Assembly: GCF_003056725.1 (NCBI RefSeq)
Contig: NZ_QBKZ01000015.1
Span: 370,607-434,606, forward strand
DNA: 64,000 nt
Direction of reading: 5' to 3'
Source: Mangrovicoccus ximenensis
Lineage (GTDB): Bacteria > Pseudomonadota > Alphaproteobacteria > Rhodobacterales > Rhodobacteraceae
The notes below the pieces were generated by a model. The model did not search any database, was not told where the DNA came from, and saw only the letters and a program-made list of their open reading frames with translations. Numbering within the stretch: position 1 is the stretch's first letter; each line of letters opens with the position of its first letter. This document shows, piece after piece, positions 30,643 through 39,316 of this stretch. Position numbers and translations under genes: made by a program.

Positions 30643-31367
30643 TGCCGGTCTACCGACAGATCGCCCGCAACGGGCTCTGGGACAACAACATCGTCTTCGG
30701 CCAGCTCTTGGCGCTCTGCCCGCTGCTGGCCGTCACCGGGACGGCGACCAACGGGCTCGGCATGGGCCTCGCCACGCTGGCCGTTCTGGTGCTGTCGGGG
30801 CTGGCGGTGTCGCTCTGCCGGGGCGCGATCACGCCCGAGATCCGCATCCCGGCCTTCGTGCTGATCATTGCCTGCATCGTGACGGTGGTCGACATGGCGC
30901 TGAATGCCTGGCTGCATGACCTGCACAAGGTGCTGGGCCTCTTCATCCCGCTGATCGTCACCAATTGCGCGATCCTCGGCCGGGCCGAGGCCTTCGCCTC
31001 GCGCCGGGGGCCGCTGCAATCGGCCTTCGACGGGCTGATGATGGGGGCGGGCTTCACGCTTGCGCTCGTGCTGCTCGGCGCGGCGCGGGAAATCCTAGGC
31101 TCAGGCACGATCTTCGCCAATGCCGATGTCCTGCTCGGCCCGGCCTTCGGTTTCCTCGAACAGGTGCTGATCCCGGATTACGGCGGCTTCCTGATCCTGG
31201 TCCTGCCGCCCGGCGGCTTCATCATGCTGGGGCTCCTGCTGGCGCTGAAGGCGGTGCTCGACAGACGCGCCGCGGACCGGGCCGGCGATCCGCTCGACGC
31301 GCGCATCGAGAAGGTCTTCACCGCCGCGGGCGTCCTCGAGCCCGGTGCAGAAGGAGAGAACGCATGA
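30642..31367 (+). CDS. rnfE: Rnf electron-transport complex subunit E
   Basis: A 241-residue integral membrane subunit paralogous to RnfA. It has NGLWDNNIVFGQLLALCPLLAVTGTATNG, with the conserved Cys, near the start and LFIPLIVTNCAILGRAEAFAS holding the second cysteine. FDGLMMGAGFTLALVLLGAAREILGSG and PPGGFIMLGLLLALKA follow. The C-terminal cytoplasmic tail (DRAGDPLDARIEKVFTAAGVLEP) is slightly extended. It overlaps rnfH by ATGA. Confidence 0.94.
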   Translation: MPVYRQIARNGLWDNNIVFGQLLALCPLLAVTGTATNGLGMGLATLAVLVLSGLAVSLCRGAITPEIRIPAFVLIIACIVTVVDMALNAWLHDLHKVLGLFIPLIVTNCAILGRAEAFASRRGPLQSAFDGLMMGAGFTLALVLLGAAREILGSGTIFANADVLLGPAFGFLEQVLIPDYGGFLILVLPPGGFIMLGLLLALKAVLDRRAADRAGDPLDARIEKVFTAAGVLEPGAEGENA

Positions 31368-31627
31368 ATGTCGGTGTCGCCTTTGCCAAGCAGTCGGCCC
31401 AGGTCTGGATCAGGATCGAAGTGCCGGACGGATCGACCGTGCGCGAGGTGATCGAGCGCTCGGGGCTGCTGGCGCAGTTCCCCGAGATCGATCTGGAGGT
31501 CAACAAGGTCGGCATCTTCGGCGCGGTCGCCAAGCTCGACAAGCCGGTGAAAGAGGGCGACCGGGTGGAGATCTACCGCCCAATCCATCCGGAGGCCGAG
31601 CTTCTCGACCGCAAAGGCGCCCGCTAG
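31364..31627 (+). CDS. rnfH: RnfH, ubiquitin-like partner of the Rnf operon
   Basis: An 87-residue beta-grasp (RnfH/UPF0125) protein: IRIEVPDGSTVREVIERSGLLAQFPEIDL, NKVGIFGAVAKLDKPVKEGDRVEIYRPIHPEAELLDRK. It has the compact ubiquitin-like fold but no C-terminal diglycine for conjugation. It closes the rnf operon in Rhodobacter as it does here. Its role is not established; it may support assembly. The stop TAG at 31625-31627 is followed by no obvious terminator. Confidence 0.92.
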   Translation: MNVGVAFAKQSAQVWIRIEVPDGSTVREVIERSGLLAQFPEIDLEVNKVGIFGAVAKLDKPVKEGDRVEIYRPIHPEAELLDRKGAR

Positions 31628-31734
31628 GCGCCATGCCGGTGCCGGCGCGGCGGAGTCTGCACGGAAACAGCGGCGCTCCTCCGGCGGCGGTCTCTCTGCC
31701 TCGGGCGGCGGGACCGGAGCAGGCCCGGACCCGC

Positions 31735-32235
31735 TCAGGCGGCCGGGTCGAGGAAATGCAGCTCTTCCGGGGGCACGTGGAAGGTGACCGGCGCCCCCTC
31801 GGGGACCGTGCAGCGCGGCAGCATCAGCCGCTGCGCCAGCCCGCCGAGATCGAGCTCAAGTTCGGTCAGCGCGCCGTGGAAGATGCGCCGCGACAGCTGT
31901 CCGGACATCGTGTTGGCGATGCCCTCGCCCTCCAGCCCCTGTTCCGGGCGCCAGAACAGCGTGACATGCCGCGCCTCGGGGTCCTTGCCCGCGACCGAGA
32001 GCTCGCCCAGGGGCGTGCGAACGCTCCAGATCCCGGGGCCGGTCTCGCCCAGAACCTCGCCGGGGATCAGGTTCGCCGGACCGGTCAGCTCGGCGACGAA
32101 GCGGGTGCGCGGCGCGCGGTAGACCTCCTCGGTGCGGCCCTCCTGCAGGATCCGGCCGCCGTCCAGAACGCAGATCCGGTCGGCCAGGGCCAGTGCGGCA
32201 GCGGGGTCCGCCGGCACGCAGACCAGCGCGTGGCC
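31735..32235 (-). pseudogene. ABC transporter ATPase, C-terminal (TOBE) fragment
   Basis: About 165 codons cover the end of the nucleotide-binding domain (AAALALADRICVLDGGRILQEGRTEEVYRAPRTRFVAELTGPANLIPGEV). A TOBE-type regulatory domain follows (VTLFWRPEQGLEGE, LTELELDLGGLAQRLMLPR, VTFHVPPEELHFLD), as in PotA/FbpC-class import ATPases. Walker A, signature and Walker B motifs are all missing. The upstream side abuts the tail of a plus-strand gene, so the two C termini are the only survivors at this junction. Substrate unknown. Confidence 0.75.
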
Positions 32236-32240
32236 GCGGT

Positions 32241-32375
32241 CCGCTCGAGCCCGAGCTGACGCCGCTGCTGCCCGCGCCCTTCCGGATCGACACGCTCTGC
32301 CTCGCCGGGGCCGACGAGGAGGACCGCTTCCATCTGATCGAGCGCATCCGGCTCACGGGGCGCCCCGAAAGCTGA
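32241..32375 (+). pseudogene. Possible 2H-phosphoesterase/DUF1045-like C-terminal fragment
   Basis: A short plus-strand frame ending at a TGA at 32373-32375 reads PLEPELTPLLPAPFRIDTLCLAGADEEDRFHLIERIRL. The PFRIDTLCLAG...FHLIERIRL pattern resembles the closing strands of DUF1045/2H-phosphoesterase-type proteins. The upstream part is missing. Weak but consistent with a truncated tail. Confidence 0.35.
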
Positions 32376-32462
32376 CCGCGCGGGGCCGGGCCGGCGGCAG
32401 CTTGCCGCCCCCACGGCCCTGTCATGCCCATGTTACCGAAGAGGTGTCTAGGGTCGGGCAAG

Positions 32463-33311
32463 ATGACCCCAAGCGCCCCCCTCCCCGGCCGGCCCGCACG
32501 TTGCCGCACGCTGTTCGTCTCGGACATCCATCTGGGCACGCGCGGCTGCCAGGCCGACATGTTCCTCGATTTCCTCGGCCATGTGCAGGCCGACCGCATC
32601 TATCTGGTCGGCGACATTTTCGACGGCTGGCGGCTGAAGCGCGGCTGGCACTGGCCGCAGCCCCACAACAACGTCATCGAGGCGCTTCTGGCGCGCGCCC
32701 ATCAGGGCGTCCCGGTGATCTACGTGCCCGGCAACCATGACGAGCTGATGCGCCGCTATCTCGGCACGCATTTCGGCGGCATCGAGGTGCGCGACGAGGA
32801 CACCCATGTCACCGCCGACGGCCGCCGCCTGCTGGTGGTGCATGGCGACAAGTTCGACGTGGTGGTGATGAACGCCAAGTGGCTCGCCCATATCGGCGAC
32901 TGGGCCTATACCGTCACGCTGCTGGCCAACACCTGGTACAACCGGCTGCGCCGCCTCTGGGGCGGGCAGTACTGGTCACTGTCGAACTGGGCCAAGCAGA
33001 GCGTCAAGCGGGCGGTCAACTTCATCGGCGATTTCGAGAAGGTGCTCGCCGAGGAGGCGCGGCGCGGCGGCTATGACGGCATCGTCTGCGGCCATATCCA
33101 CAAGGCCGAGCTGACTCCCCTGGGCGACGTGCTCTACGCCAATTGCGGCGACTGGGTCGAAAGCTGCACCGGCATCATCGAGGACCATGACGGCCGGCTG
33201 CAGCTGGTCGACTGGGCCTGCGCCGTGCGCGAGCATGCCCGCGAGGCGCGCGACGGCGGGCGCAAGGCCAGGAAGAAGAAGAAACCGAAGAAGGCAAAGG
33301 CCGCCATCTGA
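32463..33311 (+). CDS. UDP-2,3-diacylglucosamine diphosphatase-like metallophosphoesterase
   Basis: A calcineurin-type phosphoesterase of 282 residues. All five metal-binding blocks are present: SDIHLG, GDIFDGWRLKR, PGNHDEL, VHGDKFD and CGHIHKAE. The family includes LpxH-like enzymes that cleave UDP-diacylglucosamine in lipid A synthesis. This subgroup has a long middle region (WYNRLRRLWGGQYWSLSNWAKQSVKRAV) and a lysine-rich tail. I chose the ATG at 32463; an in-frame start 39 bases upstream is less likely. It lies 20 bases before btaA, an arrangement seen in other Rhodobacterales, so a link to membrane-lipid remodelling is plausible. Confidence 0.85.
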   Translation: MTPSAPLPGRPARCRTLFVSDIHLGTRGCQADMFLDFLGHVQADRIYLVGDIFDGWRLKRGWHWPQPHNNVIEALLARAHQGVPVIYVPGNHDELMRRYLGTHFGGIEVRDEDTHVTADGRRLLVVHGDKFDVVVMNAKWLAHIGDWAYTVTLLANTWYNRLRRLWGGQYWSLSNWAKQSVKRAVNFIGDFEKVLAEEARRGGYDGIVCGHIHKAELTPLGDVLYANCGDWVESCTGIIEDHDGRLQLVDWACAVREHAREARDGGRKARKKKKPKKAKAAI

Positions 33312-33331
33312 GGCGGCACCGGGACACCGAC

Positions 33332-34561
33332 ATGACAGATCAGAGCTTCGCCCGCCGGCAGCTGAACGGCGCCGTCCACCAGAAATCCGCGCTCTCGGCC
33401 ACCGGCGCGCTGGAACGGGTCTTCTCCAACCTCTTCACCGGCCTCGTCTATGCCCAGATCTGGGAGGACCCGGTGGTCGACATGGCGGCGCTTGAGCTCG
33501 GCCCCTCCGACCGGCTGGTCTGCATCGCCTCGGGCGGCTGCAACATGATGAGCTATCTCTCGACCGGGCTTGCGGGCGTCACGGCGGTCGATCTGAGCCC
33601 GGCCCATGTGGCGCTCAACCGGCTGAAGCTCGCCGCCGCGCAGGCCCTTCCCGACCACGCCGCCTTCTACGACTTCTTCGGCCATGCCGACCGCAAGGGC
33701 AATGCCGCGCTCTACGACCGCTGGATCGCGCCCGCGCTCGACGCGGAAAGCCGCGCCTTCTGGGAGGCCCGCCAGGGCCGGATGCGCCGCCGCATCGAGA
33801 TGTTCGGCAACGGCTTCTACCGCTACGGCGTGCTCGGCCGGTTCATCGCCGCCGCGCATCTGGTCGCCGGGCTCGGCCGGGTCGATTTCCGCCCGCTCCT
33901 GGCCGCCAAGACGCTGGACGAGCAGCGGGACTTCTTCAATGCCGAGGTCGCGCCCCTGTTCGAGACCCGCGGCGTGCGCTTCCTTGCCCGGCGCCGCGCC
34001 TCGCTCTTCGGGCTCGGCATCCCGCCCGCGCAGTTCGACAAGCTGGCCGCGGACGGCGGCGGCGACATCGTGCCGGTCCTGCGCGAGCGCACCCGCAAGC
34101 TGATGTGCGATTTCCCGATCTCGGAGAACTACTTCGCCTGGGCCGCCTTCAACCGCGGCTACAAGGCGGACGGGACCGGCCCGGTGCCGCCCTATCTGAT
34201 GGCGGAGAACTGGGAGGCGCTGCGCGCCGCCGCGCCGCGCGCCGAGGTGGCCAACCGCAACCTCACCGACATGCTGGCGGAGAAGCCCGATGCCAGCCAG
34301 GACGCCTATGTGCTGCTCGATGCGCAGGACTGGATGACCGACGGCCAGCTCAACGCCCTGTGGAGCCAGATCACCCGCACCGCCCGTCCCGGCGCGCGCG
34401 TGATCTTCCGCACCGGCGGCGCCCCTGACATCCTGCCCGGGCGGGTGGCGCCTGCGACGCTGGCGCGCTGGATTTCGGTCCCCGAGGAAGGCCATGCCTT
34501 CTGGCAGCAGGACCGCTCCGCCATCTATGGCGGCTTCCACAAATACACATTCCAAGGATAG
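33332..34561 (+). CDS. btaA: S-adenosylmethionine:diacylglycerol 3-amino-3-carboxypropyltransferase
   Basis: First enzyme of diacylglyceryl-trimethylhomoserine (DGTS) betaine-lipid synthesis. It moves the aminocarboxypropyl group of SAM onto diacylglycerol at the membrane. The 409-residue protein carries VYAQIWEDPVVDMAAL, the SAM-binding CIASGGCNMMSYL and VTAVDLSPAHVALNRLKLAA, FGNGFYRYGVLGRFIAAAHL and the C-terminal RVIFRTGGAPDILPGR. It is directly followed by btaB. BtaAB lipids replace phospholipids under phosphate limitation in Rhodobacter; no Pho box was recognised upstream. Confidence 0.92.
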   Translation: MTDQSFARRQLNGAVHQKSALSATGALERVFSNLFTGLVYAQIWEDPVVDMAALELGPSDRLVCIASGGCNMMSYLSTGLAGVTAVDLSPAHVALNRLKLAAAQALPDHAAFYDFFGHADRKGNAALYDRWIAPALDAESRAFWEARQGRMRRRIEMFGNGFYRYGVLGRFIAAAHLVAGLGRVDFRPLLAAKTLDEQRDFFNAEVAPLFETRGVRFLARRRASLFGLGIPPAQFDKLAADGGGDIVPVLRERTRKLMCDFPISENYFAWAAFNRGYKADGTGPVPPYLMAENWEALRAAAPRAEVANRNLTDMLAEKPDASQDAYVLLDAQDWMTDGQLNALWSQITRTARPGARVIFRTGGAPDILPGRVAPATLARWISVPEEGHAFWQQDRSAIYGGFHKYTFQG

Positions 34562-34569
34562 CGCAGCGC

Positions 34570-35229
34570 ATGCAGGAAGATCACGATCACGGCGACCTGA
34601 TGGACCGCGTCTACCGGCACCAGGCGGCGATCTACGACCTGACGCGGAAATATTACCTGCTGGGGCGCGACCGGCTGATCGCGGATCTCGACGTGCCCGC
34701 CGAGGGCACCGTGCTGGAGATCGCCTGCGGCACCGGACGCAACCTGATCAAGATCGGCGACCGCTACCAGGACGCGCAGCTCTTCGGCATCGACATTTCC
34801 CGCAAGATGCTGCGCCAGGCCTCGAAGAACAGCTACCGCGCGGCAATGAACTGGCGGATCAGGTTCGCCAAGGCCGATGCCTGCAGCTTCGATCCCCAGA
34901 TGACGCTGAAGCAGCCGCAATTCGACCGGATCGTGTTCAGCTACTGCCTGTCGATGATCCCCGACTGGGAAGCCGCGCTGGAGCACGCGGTGCCGATGCT
35001 GGCCCCCGGCGGGCGCATCCACATGGTCGATTTCGGCCTGCAGAGCGGCTTTCCCGGCGCCTTCGGCGGGCTGATGCGCTGGTGGCTGTCGAAATTCCAC
35101 GTCACCCCGCGCCCGGACATGGCCGCGGCCTTCGCCCGGATCGCCGCGGCGCACGGGCTGGTGGCGGAGGTGCAGCCGCTCTACCGCGACTATGCGGTGA
35201 TCGGCACGCTGGCGCGCCCGGCCGCATGA
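34570..35229 (+). CDS. btaB: Diacylglyceryl-homoserine N-methyltransferase
   Basis: SAM-dependent methyltransferase that trimethylates diacylglyceryl-homoserine to DGTS. The 219-residue protein has MDRVYRHQAAIYDLTRKYYLLGRDRLI, methyltransferase motif I (VLEIACGTGRNL), LFGIDISRKMLRQAS, FDRIVFSYCLSMIPDWE and the late GGRIHMVDFG. It starts 8 bases after btaA and overlaps the next gene by four bases. Order and length match the Rhodobacter btaAB operon. Confidence 0.92.
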   Translation: MQEDHDHGDLMDRVYRHQAAIYDLTRKYYLLGRDRLIADLDVPAEGTVLEIACGTGRNLIKIGDRYQDAQLFGIDISRKMLRQASKNSYRAAMNWRIRFAKADACSFDPQMTLKQPQFDRIVFSYCLSMIPDWEAALEHAVPMLAPGGRIHMVDFGLQSGFPGAFGGLMRWWLSKFHVTPRPDMAAAFARIAAAHGLVAEVQPLYRDYAVIGTLARPAA

Positions 35230-35603
35230 TCGGCGCGCTCGACCACCTGGTGCTGACCACGGCGGACGAAGACGCCTGCGTCGCGTTCTACACCGGCGTC
35301 CTCGGCATGCGGCTCGAGACCTTCGGCACGGGCCGCCGCGCCTTCCGGTTCGGAAACCAGAAGATCAACCTGCATGTGAAGGGCCGCGAATTCGAGCCGA
35401 AGGCGCGGGTACCGCAGCCCGGATCGCTCGACCTGTGCTTCCTCGCCGACCGGCCGCTCGCCGAGGTGACGGCCGCGCTGGCGGCCGCTGGCATCCCTGT
35501 CGAGGAGGGCCCGGTGATGCGCACCGGCGCGACGGGACCGATCCGCTCGGTCTACCTGCGCGATCCCGACGGCAACCTGATCGAGATCTCGGAACCGGCC
35601 TGA
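35226..35603 (+). CDS. VOC (glyoxalase/bleomycin-resistance) family protein
   Basis: A 125-residue vicinal-oxygen-chelate protein with two beta-alpha-beta-beta-beta modules. LDHLVLTTADEDACVAFYTGVLGMRLETF opens the first; SLDLCFLADRPL leads into the second; SVYLRDPDGNLIEISEP closes it. Metal-ligand positions are plausible: His in LDHL, Glu in LIEIS and His in INLHVKG. This matches the small virulence-protein-like (YwkD-type) subgroup. The ATG overlaps the btaB stop (ATGA), so it is co-expressed with betaine-lipid genes. Substrate unknown. Confidence 0.85.
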   Translation: MIGALDHLVLTTADEDACVAFYTGVLGMRLETFGTGRRAFRFGNQKINLHVKGREFEPKARVPQPGSLDLCFLADRPLAEVTAALAAAGIPVEEGPVMRTGATGPIRSVYLRDPDGNLIEISEPA

Positions 35604-35611
35604 GCCGCGGC

Positions 35612-35773
35612 TCAGTCGCCTTTCGGCTTGTCGTCATACTCGCCCGACAGGATGCGGCGGGCATCGCCCTCGGGGTCTTCGTACTGGTTCGAGCGCAGCG
35701 TCCAGAAGAAGGCCGCAAGCCCGACCGCGCCGAGCAGCAGCGAAGCCGGGATCAGGATTGCGAGGATTTCCAT
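35612..35773 (-). CDS. ccoS: cbb3-type cytochrome oxidase assembly protein CcoS
   Basis: A 53-residue single-span membrane protein: EILAILIPASLLLGAVGLAAFFWTLRSNQYEDPEGDARRIL. The FFWTLRSNQYEDPEGDA block is diagnostic of CcoS/FixS, needed for maturation of cbb3 oxidase. The ATG lies directly after the ccoI stop, as in ccoGHIS operons. The frame is intact although ccoI in front of it is truncated, so its expression signals may be lost. Confidence 0.93.
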   Translation of the reverse strand: MEILAILIPASLLLGAVGLAAFFWTLRSNQYEDPEGDARRILSGEYDDKPKGD

Positions 35774-36312
35774 CTATCTCACTCTCAATGCGTTCAGCGA
35801 GACCGTGATCGAGCTCGCCGACATCGCCGCCGCCGCGATCAGCGGCGAGCAGAGCCCGGCCACCGCCAGCGGCACGGCGAGGACGTTGTAGACCGTCGCG
35901 ATGCGGAAGTTTTCCCGGATGCGGCGCACCGCCTTGCGGGCCGTGGCCCGCGCTTCGGGCAGCGCCGACAGATCTGCATGCAGGAGCACCATGTCCGAGG
36001 CGACCCGCGCGGCTTCCAGCGCCGAGGCAGGCGAGACCGAAGCATGCGCCGAGGCCAGCGCCGCCGTGTCGTTGAGCCCGTCCCCGGCCATCAGCACCTT
36101 GGCCCCCTGCGCCGACAGTGCCTGGACATAGCCCGCCTTCTGTGCGGGAAGGATGCCCGCGCGCCAGTCGGCGATGCCCAGCTCCTCGGCAAGCGCCCGG
36201 ACCGCCGGTTCCGCGTCGCCCGAGAGCAGATGCACCTGCAGCCCCTGCGCCTTCAGCCCTTCGACCGCTTCGCGCGCGCCGGGGCGCAGCCGGTCGCGGA
36301 GCGCCACCGGCG
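35774..36312 (-). pseudogene. ccoI: Copper P-type ATPase CcoI/FixI, C-terminal fragment
   Basis: About 180 codons remain of the copper exporter that feeds copper into cbb3 oxidase assembly. They cover the second half of the P domain and the last two membrane helices: [29 protein letters not shown] (the hinge GDGxND), DMVLLHADL and FRIATVYNVLAVPLAVAGLCSPLIAAAAMSASSITVSLNALRVR. The phosphorylation motif DKTGT, metal-binding CPC and N-terminal domains are gone, cut at a junction with the hupT tail. The 3' end is normal, and ccoS follows it. Confidence 0.88.
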
Positions 36313-36317
36313 CGGTG

Positions 36318-37174
36318 CTGACCGGGCGGCCGCTGGGCGAGCTGCGCCGCGCCTATGGCGAGCTCGAGGCCAGCCACGAGGCGCTGAAACAGGCGCAGAG
36401 CCAGCTGGTGCGCAACGAAAAGATGGCCTCGCTCGGCCGGTTGCTCGCCGGGGTGGCGCATGAGCTGAACAACCCGATCAGTTTCGTCTATGCCAATTCC
36501 CACGCGCTCGGGAAATATGTCGGCCGGTTCGAGGAATATTTCGACCGCGTCCAGGACGGCGCCAGCCGCGAGGAGCTGATCGAGCTGCGCCAGAGGCTGC
36601 GGCTCGACCGCGACATCCGCAACATGCGCCACGCCATCGACGGCGCCCGCGACGGGGCCGAGCGGGTGCGCGACATCGTCGAGGACCTGCGCCGCCTGTC
36701 GGCGGAGGGCTCGGGCGAGATGGCGGTCTTCGATCTCGCCGATTGCGCGCGCACCGCGCTGCGCTGGATCGAGCGCGGCACCGAGCACAAGGTCGACGTG
36801 GTCTGGTCCGGTCCCGCGGCGCTGATGGCCAAGGGGCGGATGGGACATATCCAGCAGGTGATCATGAACCTCGTGCAGAATGCGGTCGATGCGATGGCCG
36901 GGACATCCGGGGCGCGGCTCGAGATGGCGCTGGCCAACGAGGGCGGCCGCGCCGTGCTGACCGTGCGCGACAACGGCCCCGGCATCGCGCCCGAGCACCG
37001 CTCGACCATCTTCGACCCGTTCTTCACGACCAAGGCGGTGGGGCAGGGGACCGGGCTCGGCCTGTCGATCTCGGCCAAGATCGCCGAGGAGCATGGCGGC
37101 GCGCTGGCGCTCGCGACGAGGGCGCGGGGGCCTGCTTCCGGCTGGAACTCGAAGCGGCGGAGGGCGCGGCATGA
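36318..37174 (+). pseudogene. hupT: Sensor histidine kinase HupT, C-terminal part with a frameshift
   Basis: The transmitter domain of HupT, which works with the regulatory hydrogenase HupUV to sense H2. Features are an H-box with [18 protein letters not shown], a long helical insert, N-box [12 protein letters not shown]1 [12 protein letters not shown]-box FDPFFTTK and G2 GTGLGLSIS. The N-terminal PAS part is missing at the junction with ccoI. At about 37116 one base appears lost (CTCGCGACGAG). The correct ending, [13 protein letters not shown], continues in the next frame to a stop that overlaps the hupU ATG. Non-functional as read. Confidence 0.75.
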
Positions 37175-37490
37175 ACATCCTATGGCTCCAGGCGGCCGGC
37201 TGCGGCGGCTGCACCATGTCGCTGCTCTGCGCCGAAAGCCCCGGGGTCTTCGATCTCTTCGACGGCGCGGGTCTGGAATTCCTCTGGCATCCGTCGCTTT
37301 CCGAGGCGACCGGGGCCGAGGTCCGCGCGCTGCTGGAGCGGGTCGAAACCGGCGAACTGCCGCTCGACATCCTCTGCGTCGAGGGCGCGGTCCTCACCGG
37401 GCCGAAGGGCACCGGGCGCTACCAGATGCTGGCGGGGACCGGGCGGCCGCTGCTCGACTGGGTGCGCAGCCTGGCGCCCCGCGCGGCCGG
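37171..37490 (+). pseudogene. hupU: Regulatory [NiFe]-hydrogenase small subunit HupU, N-terminal fragment
   Basis: About 106 codons: [20 protein letters not shown] holds the first cysteines of the proximal 4Fe-4S cluster. [46 protein letters not shown] continue the flavodoxin-like domain. There is no signal peptide, which fits the H2-sensing HupU rather than the energy-conserving HupS. The rest is cut by the antisense flavin oxidoreductase gene. The overlap with the hupT stop shows the original hupT-hupU order. Confidence 0.82.
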
Positions 37491-37494
37491 ACGG

Positions 37495-38619
37495 TCAGGC
37501 CAGAACGCCGAGCGAAGCCGGGTTGAAGCCGCCGATTTCGCCGGCTGCGCCGCGCTTGACCTTCTCCGCCCAGGCGGCATCGGTCAGCAGCACCCGGCCG
37601 ACCGCGATCAGGTCGAACTCGTCGCGCTCCATCCGCGCCACCAGCTTATCGAGCGGCGTCGCGCCCGAGCCCTCGCCGCGGAAGGCGCCGAAGAACTCGC
37701 CGTCGAGCCCGACCGAACCGACGCTGATCGTCGGCTTGCCCAGCAGCTTCTTGGTCCAGCCGGCGAAGTTCAGCCCCTCCCCGCCGTCGATCTCGGGGAA
37801 TTCCGGCTCCCAGAAGCGGCGCTGCGAGCAGTGGAACACGTCCACGCCCGCATCCGCGAGCGGGCCGAGCCAGGCTTCGAGCGCGGCCGGGTCAGAGGCC
37901 AGCTTGACCTTGTAGTCCTGCTGCTTCCACTGGCTGACGCGCAGCAGCAGCGGGAAATCCGGGCCGACGGCAGCACGCACCGCCTTGACGATCTCGGCGG
38001 CGAAGCGCGCGCGCTCCGGCAGGGTCGCGCCGCCCCAGCGGTCGGTCCGCAGGTTGGTGCCCTCCCAGAAGAACTGGTCGATCAGGTAGCCATGCGCGCC
38101 GTGCAGCTCGGCCACGTCGAAGCCCAGCCGCTTGGCCTCCGCGGCGGCCGAGGCGAAGGCGGCGATCGTGTCGGCGATGTCCTCCTCGGTCATCTCGGTC
38201 CCGCGGCTGTCGCCCGGACCGACGAGGCCCGAGGGGCTTTCGACCGGCGCCTCCGGTTCCCACTCGCCGCCGCGGGTCGAGCCGGTATGCCAGATCTGCG
38301 GGCCGATCCGGCCGCCCGCGGCATGGACGGCATCGGCGACGACCTTCCAGCCGTCGAGCGCCGGGCCATGGAAGAACGGGATACCCGGCAGGTTGCGCGA
38401 GGCGGGACGGTCGACCACCGTGCCTTCGGTCAGGATCAGGCCCACCTCGCCCGCGGCGCGCTTGGCGTAATAGTCGGCATTCGCCGCGCCCGGGATGCCC
38501 TCGGGGGCCATGCCGCGGGTCATCGGCGCCATCACGATGCGGTTCTTCAGCTCCAGCCCGTTCAGGCGGAACGGACGGAACAGCACCTCGGTGCCGACGC
38601 TCACTTGGTCAAGGGACAT
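37495..38619 (-). CDS. NADH:flavin oxidoreductase, Old Yellow Enzyme family
   Basis: FMN-dependent ene-reductase of 374 residues forming a TIM barrel. [27 protein letters not shown] opens it. [11 protein letters not shown], the paired histidine-containing [31 protein letters not shown], and [14 protein letters not shown] lead to [13 protein letters not shown] and [19 protein letters not shown] near the C terminus. It is complete up to its stop at 37495, just beyond the hupU break. It is divergent from an HxlR regulator, which commonly controls such quinone or electrophile-responsive reductases. Confidence 0.92.
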   Translation of the reverse strand: MSLDQVSVGTEVLFRPFRLNGLELKNRIVMAPMTRGMAPEGIPGAANADYYAKRAAGEVGLILTEGTVVDRPASRNLPGIPFFHGPALDGWKVVADAVHAAGGRIGPQIWHTGSTRGGEWEPEAPVESPSGLVGPGDSRGTEMTEEDIADTIAAFASAAAEAKRLGFDVAELHGAHGYLIDQFFWEGTNLRTDRWGGATLPERARFAAEIVKAVRAAVGPDFPLLLRVSQWKQQDYKVKLASDPAALEAWLGPLADAGVDVFHCSQRRFWEPEFPEIDGGEGLNFAGWTKKLLGKPTISVGSVGLDGEFFGAFRGEGSGATPLDKLVARMERDEFDLIAVGRVLLTDAAWAEKVKRGAAGEIGGFNPASLGVLA

Positions 38620-38653
38620 TGCGATTCCTCTGGGATTGCTGCGTTGCAGCCAA

Positions 38654-38670
38654 GGTAACTTTCGGATACC
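38654..38670. promoter_or_regulatory. Probable HxlR operator
   Basis: GGTAACTTTCGGATACC is an imperfect dyad (GGTAwC..GgATACC) in the 103-base divergent region between the flavin oxidoreductase and HxlR genes. Related half sites (GGTCAC, GGTAACC) lie at about 38700-38720. The position suits autoregulation and control of the reductase. Binding is inferred. Confidence 0.45.
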
Positions 38671-38722
38671 TGGGTTCAAGAGGGCACCTTTTCCGCCCCA
38701 GGTCACTTCGAGGTAACCGCCC

Positions 38723-39100
38723 ATGGACGGCACCTGCCAGATCACCTTCTCGGCCGGCTGCGGCTGCCGCGCGCTGTTCGACGAGATCGCCGACAAATGG
38801 TCGATGATGATCCTGACCGTGCTCGAAGGCACGCCGCACCGCTTCAACGAGCTGAAGCGCTGCCTCGAGGGCGTGTCGCAGAAATCCCTGACCCATGCGC
38901 TGCGCAAGCTCGAGCGCAACGGGCTGGTCTCGCGGGAGGTGCTCGACACGTCGCCGGTTTCGGTGCGCTATGACCTGACCAATCTCGGCCGCTCGCTGCT
39001 GCCGCCCTTCAAGGCGCTCTACCGCTGGACCTGGGACAGCCTCCCGCAGGTCGAGGCCGCCCGCGCCGCCTATGACGCGCGGACCGCGCCCCAGCCCTGA
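38723..39100 (+). CDS. HxlR-family transcriptional regulator
   Basis: A 125-residue winged-helix regulator with the typical N-terminal cysteines (CQITFSAGCGCRALFDEIADKWSMMILTVL) used for redox or electrophile sensing in YodB/HxlR proteins. HRFNELKRCLEGVSQKSLTHALRKLERNGLVSREV is the DNA-binding region, and VRYDLTNLGRSLLPPFKALYRW the dimer helix. It is intact, with an ATG at 38723. It is transcribed away from the Old Yellow Enzyme gene, its likely target. Confidence 0.92.
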   Translation: MDGTCQITFSAGCGCRALFDEIADKWSMMILTVLEGTPHRFNELKRCLEGVSQKSLTHALRKLERNGLVSREVLDTSPVSVRYDLTNLGRSLLPPFKALYRWTWDSLPQVEAARAAYDARTAPQP

Positions 39101-39316
39101 ACGCGCGCGGAATCGCGCCTGACGGGCCGCCGGACCGCCTGCCACCGCCTGCGGTTGCGGGCGGGGCCATGCACCGGCGAAATCCGGCAAATTTTCTTTT
39201 CTTTGTGAGAATTCGCACGTTTCCCGGCGGCGGAAGCCGCTAGTCCGGCAGGTGCGGCGGGCCGGATCTGCCTGCTGTCCCCGCAGGCCTATGCAGATGC
39301 GCACCGCCATCACCTG

